Assembly: GCA_037349105.1 (NCBI GenBank)
Contig: JAYJMM010000113.1
Span: 2,852,001-2,916,000 of the forward strand
DNA length: 64,000 bases
Direction: 5' to 3'
Origin: Limnomonas spitsbergensis
Taxonomy: Eukaryota > Chlorophyta > Chlorophyceae > Chlamydomonadales
Shown here one piece after another: positions 22,946 to 33,939 of this stretch (positions are counted from its first letter, which is position 1; each line of letters starts with the position of its first letter). The notes under the pieces were generated by a model. That model did not search any database. It was not told where the DNA came from and saw nothing but the letters and a program-made list of their open reading frames with translations. Both the position numbers and the translations under genes were made by a program.

Positions 22946-23751
22946 ATTCGCGACATGATGAGAAGCACCTGAAAGTTGAGAACAAAACTGCACACAATTA
23001 TCAAGATGTGTCATACTTGTATCCTAGCCTCTGATTTGTTCAAGGGTGCACAACATGTGCCTTGACAACATAATCCACCCAATGCCGCTGGCTGCCCCCC
23101 CCTCACCCTCCCTGCTTGACCCCAACCCTTATCCCAGAATCCTAAAACGGCCACTGGGTTGGCCACCTGGCGGCCACTGGATTGACCACCTGGTGGCCAC
23201 TGGATTAGCCACCTGGTGGCCACTTGCATGGTGAACTGGATTGGGCCACTACCTTACCTGAAATGCATGCAAGAATGGGTCAGCCAAACAGCTGCTTTCC
23301 TCGGCTTGCAGTGCCGTGTCTCCATCATGTAAGCAATTGAGTCCTTGTCCAGCAGCTTGCTTGTCACCTGTCAGAAGCTTGGATACGCTGTCCACCTTGA
23401 AGTGGACCCCCCCCCAAATACTTCTAGAAATACGGTTTGGAATTTCCTTCTGATTAATCAATTTCTTTAGTTATATTTGTAAAACGGCGTTTTTTGCCTG
23501 CGCTGTCCACTGCAACGCCATCACAGGGCTGCAAGCCTGGCTTGTCCTAATTTCTACCTTCCTTTTATATTTCTTCCTAGTTTTTCCTCAAGCCTACCTT
23601 CCTCCCATGTCTACTTTCCCCCGAGTTTTTCCTCTTGTCTACCTTCCTCCCATGTCCAGTTTTCCTGAGTTTTTCCTCATGTTCAGCTCCCTCTCGTGCT
23701 TAGCTGAACATCATGTGAAGCTCTTTCTCATGCCCACCTCTACCTGTCCAG

Positions 23752-23978
23752 ATCCATTTCACCTGGACCGGGTACCACGGAGTGGCTCGCATCTGAGAAC
23801 AGACTTGAGGCCACAACGACATTATAGAGAAGTGGAGGATGGTCGCGGCAACATCTGTGATGCCGAGCGCCAGTTGTATGAAAGGTGCCAACTTGCCCAG
23901 TTCTGCATTAGGAAGTGTGTGGGGAGGCACGTGATTGTGCCAGATATATTTGATCATTTCGTTATTGGGGCGTGCTGA
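23752..23978 (+). CDS. Possible last exon of family member 3
   Basis: After the pyrimidine-rich acceptor TACCTGTCCAG an open frame encodes a Cys-containing sequence (NICDAERQLYERCQLAQFC, IRKCVGR) ending in TGA. The AATAAA within CACGGAATAAA at 24001-24011 matches the 3' end of member 2. The start phase does not match the donor at 22691, so either an exon is missing between them or the link is wrong. Confidence 0.3.
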
Positions 23979-24005
23979 AGATGCAACGTACCAGAGGTGG
24001 CACGG

Positions 24006-24011
24006 AATAAA
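24006..24011 (+). promoter_or_regulatory. AATAAA polyadenylation signal
   Basis: AATAAA inside CACGGAATAAA, 28 bp after the stop at 23978. Identical flank to the signal at 17351-17361. Confidence 0.5.
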
Positions 24012-24529
24012 GTAAGCCTACCATCTGTAGGGCCTGTTATTACGCATGATGACATGAGACGGTGCAGTGGGTAGGCTAATGATCCATTTGACCCAGAAGG
24101 AAGGACTGCCCATGATGCACCTCTTCCACGCTATGCTGAATGTAGTACCGGTATGCCAGTGGTTTGAATCGACTATTTTGTGTCATATAATAACCTGCAA
24201 GGAGGTATTTTTTTAAGTTTAATGGCCCTTCAAGGCCATTCTTCAACAACGGTTACTTAGTTTATTTAGCCACGTCTGTAGATGACACCCGACGATGTCG
24301 GTTGACCCCGCTGGCCCTCATCCTTGATTACCAAACCTCATTTGAAGTGTCTCAGCTACAATTCAGCTACAGCCAGCCTAATGGAAGCTTGGGTTTGAAC
24401 CCAATCAGCCCAGTGGTGGCAGCTGGGCAGACCCAGAAAGGTGGTCAGGCGCATATGAAAAAACAATGTTGCTTCTAGGTCCTCAGCAGACGCATGCTCA
24501 TTAATCACTTAGTCATTTCTCTCTCCCCC

Positions 24530-24700
24530 TGTCTAGATCGCCGTGTTCCATGTACCTGCCTCCTCACATAGGAGGGTGGCATGGCTACACCATGGCCCTG
24601 GCTGTGCATGGTAGCTGGAATTGAGCTTAGCCATTCCATACCAGCCCCACGCAGCCGAGTGTTCAGCAGGGCCCAGCAGCTACGCACCGTTCTTAATGTA
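24530..24700 (+). repeat. R2 dispersed repeat, copy 3
   Basis: Same order of blocks as 9650-9800: CCTCACATAGGAGGGTGGC, CTGTGCATGGTAGCTGGAA, CCCACGCAGCCGAGTG and GGGCCCAGCAGCTACGCACC. No ORF. Confidence 0.6.
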
Positions 24701-24949
24701 GTCATTTGGCTGCAGACACATTGTTAAATAGCCTGATGGCATGCAAGTCGAGACTGAGAAACGCCTCACTGTCTTCCAGCTGTCAACTGCCATCTTGAAG
24801 GCTCTACGTGACCAGTTGCTGATGATGGAGGCTTCGTTTGGGTCGTAAGAAAGAGGCAGCAACTAGCTAGCAAGAACCATTTGACTGAGCGAAATGAAGG
24901 CTCAGGCGAAAGTCCTTACTGTCTTTAAATACTGGCCAGTTTTATTTCA

Positions 24950-25115
24950 AAGTGCGCGCCAGACAACCTTACGTTTGGATGGACATAAGGCAACCACCAC
25001 AGGGCCAATGGGGTCCAAACATTTACCAGTGGATGGCTGTCAGCCTGGGGCGTAATGCCTCAGGCACCACCAGCCATAGGCGGTGAAGTAGCTGACATGT
25101 TGCTGAAGCGTGCTG
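24950..25115 (-). repeat. R1 dispersed repeat copy
   Basis: Starts GTGCGCGCCAGACAACCTTA and ends GAAGTAGCTGACATGTTGCT. The central part is diverged. Confidence 0.6.
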
Positions 25116-27072
25116 ACGTGGATATTGGTATCTGCTAGAGCATGGTACCTAAAAGATGGTGCTATGCCTGATGCACTTAACCATGGCATGGTCTTTCACC
25201 ACATCGTGTCACCTCTGAGCCCTGCCCCACAATAATCGGCCTCATGGGCACCCTACTGTTCGATTGGAGGATATAGAAAGAGAAGTCAGAGGAAAACGAT
25301 CCAAACGTACATGTGAGCGTTCAGCAAGATCACAGACATCACGCTTGTTTCTTCTTCCTCCCTGGGATCTGGCAATCTTGCAATCCAGCGATCTGGCTGG
25401 CAGATCTTGTTTTCTTGTTGAGGCATAGTACCGGTAAGAGAGCCTGCGTGTGCCTTGTGTGGGATCTGACACCCCAGATACGGAATGGTGAAGTCATGCA
25501 GTTTTGTGCTTGAAAATGAAAAAATACATGATCCTGAAGCCCGGTTGGCATCTTCATTTTGGAGGCTCAGAAAAAAATGTAAAATTTCCACCATGGACCA
25601 CTGCCAGACCCACTATGGACCACTGCCAGACCTTTCCACTATGGACCACTGCCAGACCAACAATTGCAGTGCCAGCCGTCCTCTGAGCCAATGATTGAAT
25701 GCATGAACCTCGGTGTGGAGAGAGCGCAGCAGCAAGCCTTAAGGCCCATGAAGACATAAATGCAGTACAGGCATATACAGTCCAGGTCAACCCTCCCAGG
25801 CGACCCTCCCAGCACCCCCCTCAGGCGACCAGAAACAGGACACAACAGGTGAAAGCCCTGTATCTGGAGAGGTACGATTGATTGCAACGTACTAGGTGAC
25901 ACTACTCCTGGTAACACGCACAAAGTTCGCCCAGTCTTCCTTTCAGGGCTGATGGATCTACCTCCTGGACAGAGGGAAGACCTGGAATCACAACGAAAAT
26001 GTGTGTCATTTTCACAGGACAGGGGAGATTCTGTTTAACAACAGCGAGCACGTGAGCTGAGCGGCAGAGCATCAGACGGAGGGACAGCACAATGATATCG
26101 GGGCAGTGCTGTAACGTGCAGATAGAGGGGAAATAAAGAGGGAGGGTCGGTGCTCCTGGGAAGACTGTAAATCAGAGGTCATCGGGATCTTGGCGAGTTG
26201 GCGGGTGGCGGACAAGCTTGCACGCTGTGTCTTGTAGGGTTTTTAGGGTTTCAATGTTGCTTTAGGGTTTCAATGTTCTTTTATTTTATGATGTTTCTGC
26301 TTCACTTCAGCTATAACTAACTTGGCCCCTGGTCGGCAGGGCTTCGTGCTGCAGGCGTGCCACTTTGGCCCCCCGCTGTGCTACACCTGAGGTGGGTCAA
26401 GGACTCAAAGCTTGGTCCCCTTGATTGGCCCAGAGGTGGCTGCCTGGAGGTAGTCTTCAGGCTGGCAGTTGGGTTGAGGGGCAGAAGGAGAACATAAGCC
26501 TTGAGGCAAGAGTACCCAGAACTAAGGGCAAAGGACCGAAGCTCTGATTCCGAACCTGAGGCTCAGAAGATGGCCTATTCCTTGAGTCTCACAACTGCCA
26601 AGTTACCGGTAGGCGGTAGCAAAACTATGGGGCCTTGGACTACGTGCACTCTTCATCGTATACAAAATCATAAGCATTTTTACTGCTGTAGGTAATTATA
26701 TTCTGTGAGACTTATGAAACCGGAGTGGCGGAGTTAGTTGTATACTGTTACTTACGTGTAAGCCTGACTTGTGAAGTTTTGAAGCTTAAGTAGACAGTCT
26801 GCTGGTGGACATGAAGAGGAGTGGCTGTGAGGAGTCCTTTCAGCCCTGGATTTCCTCGACAACTTCAGGTGACAACCGACACGACTCAAATTCCATCGAG
26901 CTCGAAACAGGGTCTCTTCGGGGTCGGAGCAATGTCGGAGCATAGGGGCAAGGGGTCGGAGGAGTGCCTTTTTGTGTACGGACCATAAAACCGAGTGGGG
27001 TTTGAGGGCATTCGACGGTGGCAAATTGATGCCTTGGAGGTTGTCCAATAGTTGTGCAGACGAACCGTAGCC

Positions 27073-30000
27073 ATGGCCATGCTTTCAAGCAAGTCTGCGA
27101 TGAGGGCGCTGGGCGTCTCCCGCCCTATGGCTGCGAAGCCTCTGCTTACCTCCCGTCTCCTGAAGACTGGAGCGGTTTCCCCCATGAGGGTGCGTCTTTC
27201 CTACTACGATTAATGAGCCTATAATTATGCATCTCCCTTGATGTCAAAAATCTTGATTTTGTTGTTGACAATCTTGCGATGTCGGCCCTCTGCGCAGAGC
27301 CCTCTGATCGGCTCCCCCAAGCCAGCAAGCCCGTTCGTCCCTGTCAAGATCGAAGAGCAGAGGCCGGTGATGCCTGCCCCTCAGGCAGCGTCTTCTGACG
27401 CACCCAAGGAGGGCACGTTCCTGGGATACACCGCCTTGACTTGGCAGAAGATTGTGCCACTGGGCCTGATGTTCTTCTGCATCCTGTTCAACTACACGAT
27501 CCTGCGTGACACCAAGGTGGGGAGTCAGATGGCCGCATAAGAGAAGTTGGGTAGGCCGTCATTCTGTCGTCCTGATTTAGGGTGTGTAGAAGTCATACAG
27601 GAGGAAAATGTGTTTCTGATTTTTAATTTATGTTCAGACATGTTTTCATGCGAGTCATCGATTTTGCCGCGCAGGACGTGCTGGTCGTCACTGCCCCCGG
27701 CTCCGGCGCGGAGATTATCCCCTTCCTGAAGACATGGGTCAACCTGCCCATGGCCATCGCCTTCACGATTGGATACGCCAAGGTAAGCCGGTATTTCAAA
27801 TGTTGAGCAGAAAAACGCCAACGGTTGTTACGAGTGGCTCCCAAGCCCTGCCCTCTGGCATGGTAATACAATCTGCTTTTTCTCCTAGTCTAGCCAGGCT
27901 CTACTTGACGACGTGTTCACTTGCCACCAAGCTGCCTGGCTTGCCTCCTTCCCATCTTACAACCCATTGTTTCAAGGCCAGTGGGTTTGACTTGCCTCTA
28001 ACATGGATCAAATGGGCTGTGTGCCGCAGCTCGCCAATGTGCTGAGCAATGAGACCCTGTTCTACACCATCATCATCCCCTTCATCATCTTCTTCGGCTC
28101 CTTTGCGGCCTTCATGTACCCCATGAAGGATGTGCTGCACCCAACTCGTGAGTTGTGTCAGTTTGTCACATCCGCCCGCAATGCTGTGTGAATTCAAGAA
28201 AGAGGGGTATCCCAGAAAGCTCATTGAATCTCTCAATGTAAATATTGAAACCCTAGTCTAGGGTTCCAGCATTGCCTTCTCCTTTTGGCAGTCAGCAGAA
28301 GAACTCGTAATGGGGCCTTACAAATTTTCTAGCAGATATGAGCAGCATCTCCTGATTTGTATCAGCTGTGTTAGAAGATCAGGTATAAGCAGATGCATGG
28401 GTGAAATGACGCGTAGGGTATCACTTAGTATATAAGTCGGAAAGCCCTACGCAACTTCAGTGGTATATTCATGATAGTGGGAAATAGGACCGTTGTATGT
28501 TCCAAAGCAGGCAGTAAGCTCAACAAGGTTTATTTTTCATTTTGGGCAAGGCGATGAATTTTAGTCAAAAACACTGGGCCTAAGAGACTGTGCCCTTATA
28601 AGCCTGACAGCAATTTGATAATACTGTCAGACACTGGCATGCAAGCCTCACCTCCCGACAATCTTTGAGTGTGCCCTTATGTGATGAGGCTTCCAGAGGT
28701 GCATTTGTTTTGCCCTTCCTCTCGAGAACTCGTTCTGGACCTTCGACCTCCTCCACTGTTTGTGTATCAAACCTGCTGTGCACCTGTCTTGTTCCCTCTG
28801 CCCCCTGACAAGCACCATCCTGTACTAGATCCATATGTGTATGTGTATGCGCCTGACCAAGCACGTGTCACGCCTTCTGCTCTCGACAGAGTTCTGCGAG
28901 GACCTGCTGGCCTCATCCGGCGTCCGCTTCGCCGGCCCCATTGCCATCCTGCGCAACTGGACCTACTGCCTGTTCTACGTCATGGCCGAGCTGTGGGGCT
29001 CCGTCGTCGTGTCGGTGCTGTTCTGGGGCTTTGCCAACCAGATCACCACTGTGGAGGAGGCTGAGGGCTTCTACCCGCTGTTCGGTCTGGGTGCCAACGT
29101 TGCGCTCATCTTCTCTGGCCAGGCCGTCAAGTACTTCTCTGAGGTGGGTCTCCTCGGATGTTAGTGTGGGCACTCTCTGAGACACTATTTAGTGTGACCA
29201 CTGGCACATCCATCTTCATGCTGTGATTTTTACGCAGCCATCGTCAGATATGCTATCATGTTTTGTGAGCATTTGGACCAGCTTGTTTAGAGTTGTCTAT
29301 GCTACGTAGTGTGAGATCATCCTTACGAATTTCACACGGCAATCTCTGCTGGAAAAGGCCTCAGCATCAGTACCCTGCCCCACCAAACCTGGTATTGTGT
29401 CTGGTTGACCCACTGCACAACCAGTGCGGCTCGCGGTTTTCAATATTTCCTTCAATGACTGTTCATGTATTCCCTGCCCCCATCAGGTCCGCGCCCACCT
29501 TCCCCCCGGTGTTGACGGATGGGGTGTGTCCCTGAACGGCATGATGGGCATGGTTGTGGGCTTTGGCCTGCTGATTGCCGCCATCTTCTACGGCATGAAC
29601 CGCATTGTGGTGCCAAAGATCGCAATCCGCGAGAAGAAGAAGAAACAAAAGTCCAAGATGAGCGTCAGCGAGTCGTTCGCCTTCCTGGCTGCGTCGCCCT
29701 ACATCCGCGACCTGGCCACCCTGGTCGTCGCCTACGGTATCTCCATCAACCTGGTGGAGGTGACTTGGAAGTCCAAGATCAAGGCCCAGTTCCCGAACCC
29801 GAACGACTACTCTGCGTTCATGGGCAACTTCTCGACCGCCACGGGTATCGTGACATTCACCATGATGATCTTGGCCAAGCAGATCTTCTCCAAGTTTGGA
29901 TGGGGTGTCGCCGCGCTCATCACGCCCACGATGCTGCTGCTGACCGGCTTCATCTTCTTCGGCTTGGTGCTCTGCTCTGATGCGCTTACGCCCTGGTTGG

Positions 30001-30371
30001 CCAGTTGGGGCCTGACCCCGCTGTACGCCGCTGTGCTGGTCGGTGCGGCGCAGAACATCTTCTCCAAGTCTTCCAAGTACTCTCTATTCGACCCCTGCAA
30101 AGAGATGGCGTACATCCCGCTCGACGACGAGGTGAAGACCAAGGGCAAGGCTGCCATTGACGTCATCTGCAACCCGCTCGGCAAGTCCGGAGGCGCGCTG
30201 ATCCAGCAGTTCATGATTATTGGCTTCGGCTCCCTGGCTGCCTCTACCCCCTACCTGGGCGTGATCCTCCTGGCCATCGTGCTCGTTTGGTTCAAGGCCG
30301 CGGCCTCTCTGAACGTGCAGTTCGTCGCGGCCAAGGCGGCGTCTGACGCTGAGCGCGCCGGCGAGAAGTAA
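27073..30371 (+). CDS. Plastid-type ATP/ADP antiporter (NTT/TLC family), complete six-exon gene
   Basis: Exons are 27073-27189, 27298-27516, 27675-27782, 28030-28147, 28890-29143 and 29487-30371. They sum to 1701 nt, giving 566 residues, and every intron phase agrees. The family exchanges ATP for ADP across the plastid envelope (also used by intracellular bacteria) and is unrelated to mitochondrial carriers. The first 39 residues are rich in Ser, Ala, Arg and Lys and low in acidic residues, as in a plastid transit peptide. Transport begins near TALTWQKIVPLGLMFF. The four charged positions known to matter in plant NTTs are present: Lys112 (ILRDTKDVLVV), Glu221 (MAELWGS), Glu363 (NLVEVTWK) and Lys493 (TKGKAAID). 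About 11-12 hydrophobic segments are expected from the family. A Lys-rich loop (EKKKKQKSKM) follows the first half. Exons are strongly G/C-ending. The introns are ordinary, unlike those of neighbouring genes. Confidence 0.95.
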
Positions 30372-31129
30372 GCGGCTGTGGGTGCTGGAGTGCGCCTGGG
30401 TGTGTGTGAGCGGACGAGGCCTTGGCAGAATGCTTTAGAGGGGGGAAGGCCGCTGCCTGCTGCCTGGGGGTCGCAGCGGCCACCGCCCGGGGAGTACTTG
30501 GCCGGAGGACCTGGGGGTTTTCGATCCAGACTATGTTTCAGAGTGTGAGGGCTGATCTCTTTTTGTGTGGTTCCGCTGATGCTGGCCCTACAAGCTGCAG
30601 ATGGGATAAGACACTTGTTTACGTCTATATTTACCGCTACTTTCCTGACCCAACAGTACTAGAATGGATTACTTGCTGCTGACCCCACCTGACTGTTAAA
30701 GAATGGACATGAGAATATGTGTCCGACTTATTGGGCCGTGTGTACCGGGGGGCTTTCCTCATCAACAGACTTTCCCCATGAAGCCCTTGGCTCCCCTCCC
30801 AACTGTTCAAGTCGGACAATCATGGTGCCCCAACGTCCAAGACGCAAGAGTGTGTGCCCGCACTAAGTTGCTATTCGAGTTAGGAAACATCTTTAAGGTC
30901 ACACGAGCGGTATATCCAACATACGAGTTCCAAAATTACACCTCGAGAGATTTGTACCGGGCTCATGGCAGCCCTATACCACTGTGTGAGGTCACACGAG
31001 CAGAATGGCCAACAGACGAGTTCCAAAAAATACACTTCGAGAGATTGGTACTGGGCCAATGGCAGAACACCACTCTTCCTGTCCCGCCCACCAGGTATCC
31101 AGCCCCGCTGTCTGTGCAGGCTAGGGGAG

Positions 31130-31330
31130 CGAAAGTCAATGTCTTAACACCTCCGGGCCCTGCTCAAAAAGGCTCGGCCGTGTGGGCGCCTCACTGGCCC
31201 GCTGGAAGAAACTGAAGGAGAAGGAAACACCCCCCCCAAAAGGATAAGGCAGCCCGAAGTATCTTTGCCCCTATCAAGCCTATTCCCCAAGAAGGCAAAG
31301 AAAAGCAACAAATCTAGGCCTAGGTTTCTT
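31130..31330 (+). repeat. R4 dispersed repeat, copy 1
   Basis: Shares ACACCTCCGGGCCCTGCTCA, AAAAAGGCTC, TCAAGCCTATTCCCCAAGAA and GGCAAAGAAAAGCAACAAAT with 55445-55675. Purine-rich, no ORF. Confidence 0.7.
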
Positions 31331-31669
31331 CTTTCTCCCTTCTGAACAGTTGGGCGTACGCGCGTGGAGCCTTCTTGTGCCATGTGCATGGCTCGTGACA
31401 CCCCATTGATTTCAGGTTTCAGCTAGATTTTAGCTACAACAGAACAGTGTCCTGGGGGACCTTTTCATTTTGCTCGGGTTCAGCCGAACCCCTAATTTTT
31501 TTCGTCGGCTTAAGCCGACCCGACGTTAATTTGGGCTCGGATTGTTTTTCGGGACTGGAAAGTGTGAAAAAGTGCGGAACGCTGATTTCGTTTTTGTACA
31601 AAACGACCCTGAATACCTGTCGATGGCAAAGAAAGAAAGCTAGCATCCGGTACACATGGATGCAACATG

Positions 31670-31742
31670 TCCCGACATAGCAACTCGCATATAGCCGAGT
31701 TGCTATGTCGGGACGGATGCCATGCGGATATGACATCCGTCC
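31670..31742. repeat. Two adjacent inverted repeats
   Basis: 31670-31687 (TCCCGACATAGCAACTCG) pairs perfectly with 31696-31713 across an 8-base loop. Directly next, GGACGGATG (31711-31719) pairs with CATCCGTCC (31734-31742). They may be a small-RNA precursor or the ends of a miniature transposon. Confidence 0.75.
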
Positions 31743-32344
31743 AGCGACGAGGGAGAAACCCGAGCTGAGCTGGCATACCGCTTGAAATGGATCCAAAACA
31801 CGCATGCCTTGCCCATATTGAAACTTTCCACATTCTTTCAGAGTGCACGAGCTTTATCGACATTATTGATAAAGCTGACAAGCCGAGTTGCCGATCTGCC
31901 ATTAAAATCTACATGGCTTTGCCGAGCCACGTGTCTAAAAAGGGTCGCCTGGCCTCGGCTTGCGCCGAGACCATGGTTTTACTGAGCCCGGGTTTTTTCG
32001 CCTCGGCAGTTCTGGGCTCGGAACCCGATCGGCTCCCAGTTCCCTGCAACAGAATCTACGGCCGTAAGGAGGTGTTGCATTATGCCCTGCTGCTTCCGCA
32101 ACTTGCTGGAGGCCACTAGGCCGTTACAGGTTTGGTCCCATCGGCCCATAGGTGGCCACCCATCAGGGCATGCCAAAGTTGGTCAGACACGCACTAAAAT
32201 GAACAAGCAAGCAAGAAAACGCCTGAGCGTGTCTCGACATTTGAAATGATATGAACCAGGAAACAGAAAAGCTGGTGGTTCAGACTGGCCATCAACGGGG
32301 GCAGGACAAAATTGGTCACACAAATCATCATCAATGGTGCCTTG

Positions 32345-33908
32345 CTAGTCGATGATGGCAGTGACATACCGCACCCCGCCGCTGCCCACGCCTCCTTTGC
32401 TTCCAGTAGCTGCCGTCTCAGCCACAGACGCAGGCCGCTGAGCGGCGCGGGATCTCCCCGCTGCCTCTTCCGTCCGGTATCCCCAGCTGGGCGCGGCATC
32501 TGACCAGGTGGGGCTGCTCAGAACCCTCCACCCGCTCTCGCCAAAGTACTGTAATAGGCGCCATTGGGTGAGGTCAGGGACGGCAGAGGAAGTTTCGGCA
32601 GTTATATTTCCGGCTTCATCCGGCTCCCCTCAGTTTGATCCGTTTCTTCTCCCTGTCTGTGTTCAAATGTCCAGGTCTGCCCAGTCTATCGTTGAGCACT
32701 TTGTCAGTGTTTCATAATCTATATCATATCTCCCTTTTCTCCTGGGACTTTGCTGTTCAGGGCAGGGGGATCCATCCCCACAACAGCTGGTAGCCCTAGG
32801 TAAAGTAAACGGACCTTGAATCAAATGTCAACATAGCAGTTACTAAAATCCGAAGAAAATCACCTGCTCCGGTTCTGAAGGGCATCCCCACTTCCACCCG
32901 CTCATGATGGACTCCTTGTTGCGGTACACCTCCCGCTGCTTGAGCTCGTCCACAAAGGCCTTGCTGACGATAGAGGCCACGAGCACACTCCCCGGTGCCG
33001 ACACATCAGCAGCCTCCTAGAAAACAACAGGATGCAACAGGGTGCAATCGGATTGAGTTCCAGATGCAACAGGATGCAACCGGATTGTGTTCCAAATGCA
33101 AGAGGATGCTTCTGGATTGAGATTCAGATGCAACAGGATGCAACAGGATGCAACAGGATTTGGCTCCACCAGAATTTGCATCAGGATTTGGCTTCAGGGG
33201 CAACAGGGATTAGCTTTAGATGTAACAGGATCCAACGGGAGTATCATTCGATTGCTCGGAGGAGCATTGTAGTTGAGCAAAATAAGTCAAGGCTTCTTTC
33301 AAATCATGTCGGTCATGGGTTGTATATAACAATTATATTATGGGTATATATGATATATAACGATCTGGGATATATATTACAATCATATACGATAGATGCA
33401 AAATAAAATGAATTATATCAGATTGCATATGAACCCCACTCTTCTTTTGTTCGAATCAGCATAGCTCCTACATCTCAACCTGTAATAATTGGTGTGTGGT
33501 TTTTTAAAACACCCATTTCACCGAACGGTGTGGGAGCACCCTAGGGTCCAGAGGCATCAACTTGGTGGTGGGAGTCGGTCCACCGGGTGCGTCCAAGGGC
33601 AACTGCATGTTGAAGGCATACCTGCGGATCACTGTCAAACTTTGGGTGATTCAGCTACGATTCGGCTTTTAACAGCCTGCGGCGGAAAGGGCCTCGTGCA
33701 AAGACTCGTGTCGAGTCCAGCGTCATAATGCACAGCTGCAGCACGGACAGCTGCAGCATGGACCTGCACCCCTGTCTGTGCCCAGTTGCCCACTACGGTA
33801 TTTGGACCCCTGTTTGCTCCCCAAGTTTGGTCCCCATCAGGCAAGAGGAGGCCGCCTAGTGGCTTGCCATAAGAGACCTGGAACGCAGTATAATACACTC
33901 TTTTACTT

Positions 33909-33939
<31 letters not shown>

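Larger units (their letters stand above)
24012..27072. other. Intergenic stretch before the ATP/ADP antiporter
   Basis: Contains an R2 copy (24530-24700), R1 copies (24351-24455, 24950-25115, 26308-26460), three 23-27 bp copies of TATGGACCACTGCCAGACC (25590-25660) and TTTAGGG fragments (26238-26280). No recognisable exon was found. The last few hundred bases should hold the antiporter promoter, but no clear TATA element was seen. Confidence 0.55.
30372..32344. other. 3' flank and intergenic stretch with R4 and a hairpin
   Basis: Between the antiporter and the convergent methyltransferase gene. It contains an R4 copy (31130-31330), a perfect inverted repeat (31670-31713) followed by a second one (31711-31742), and a partial R1 copy (about 32080-32175). 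No coding exon recognised. Confidence 0.6.

Noticed and set aside
30292..30483. Arg/Pro-rich minus-strand frame over the end of the antiporter gene
   Set aside because: Antisense shadow of GC-rich coding sequence.
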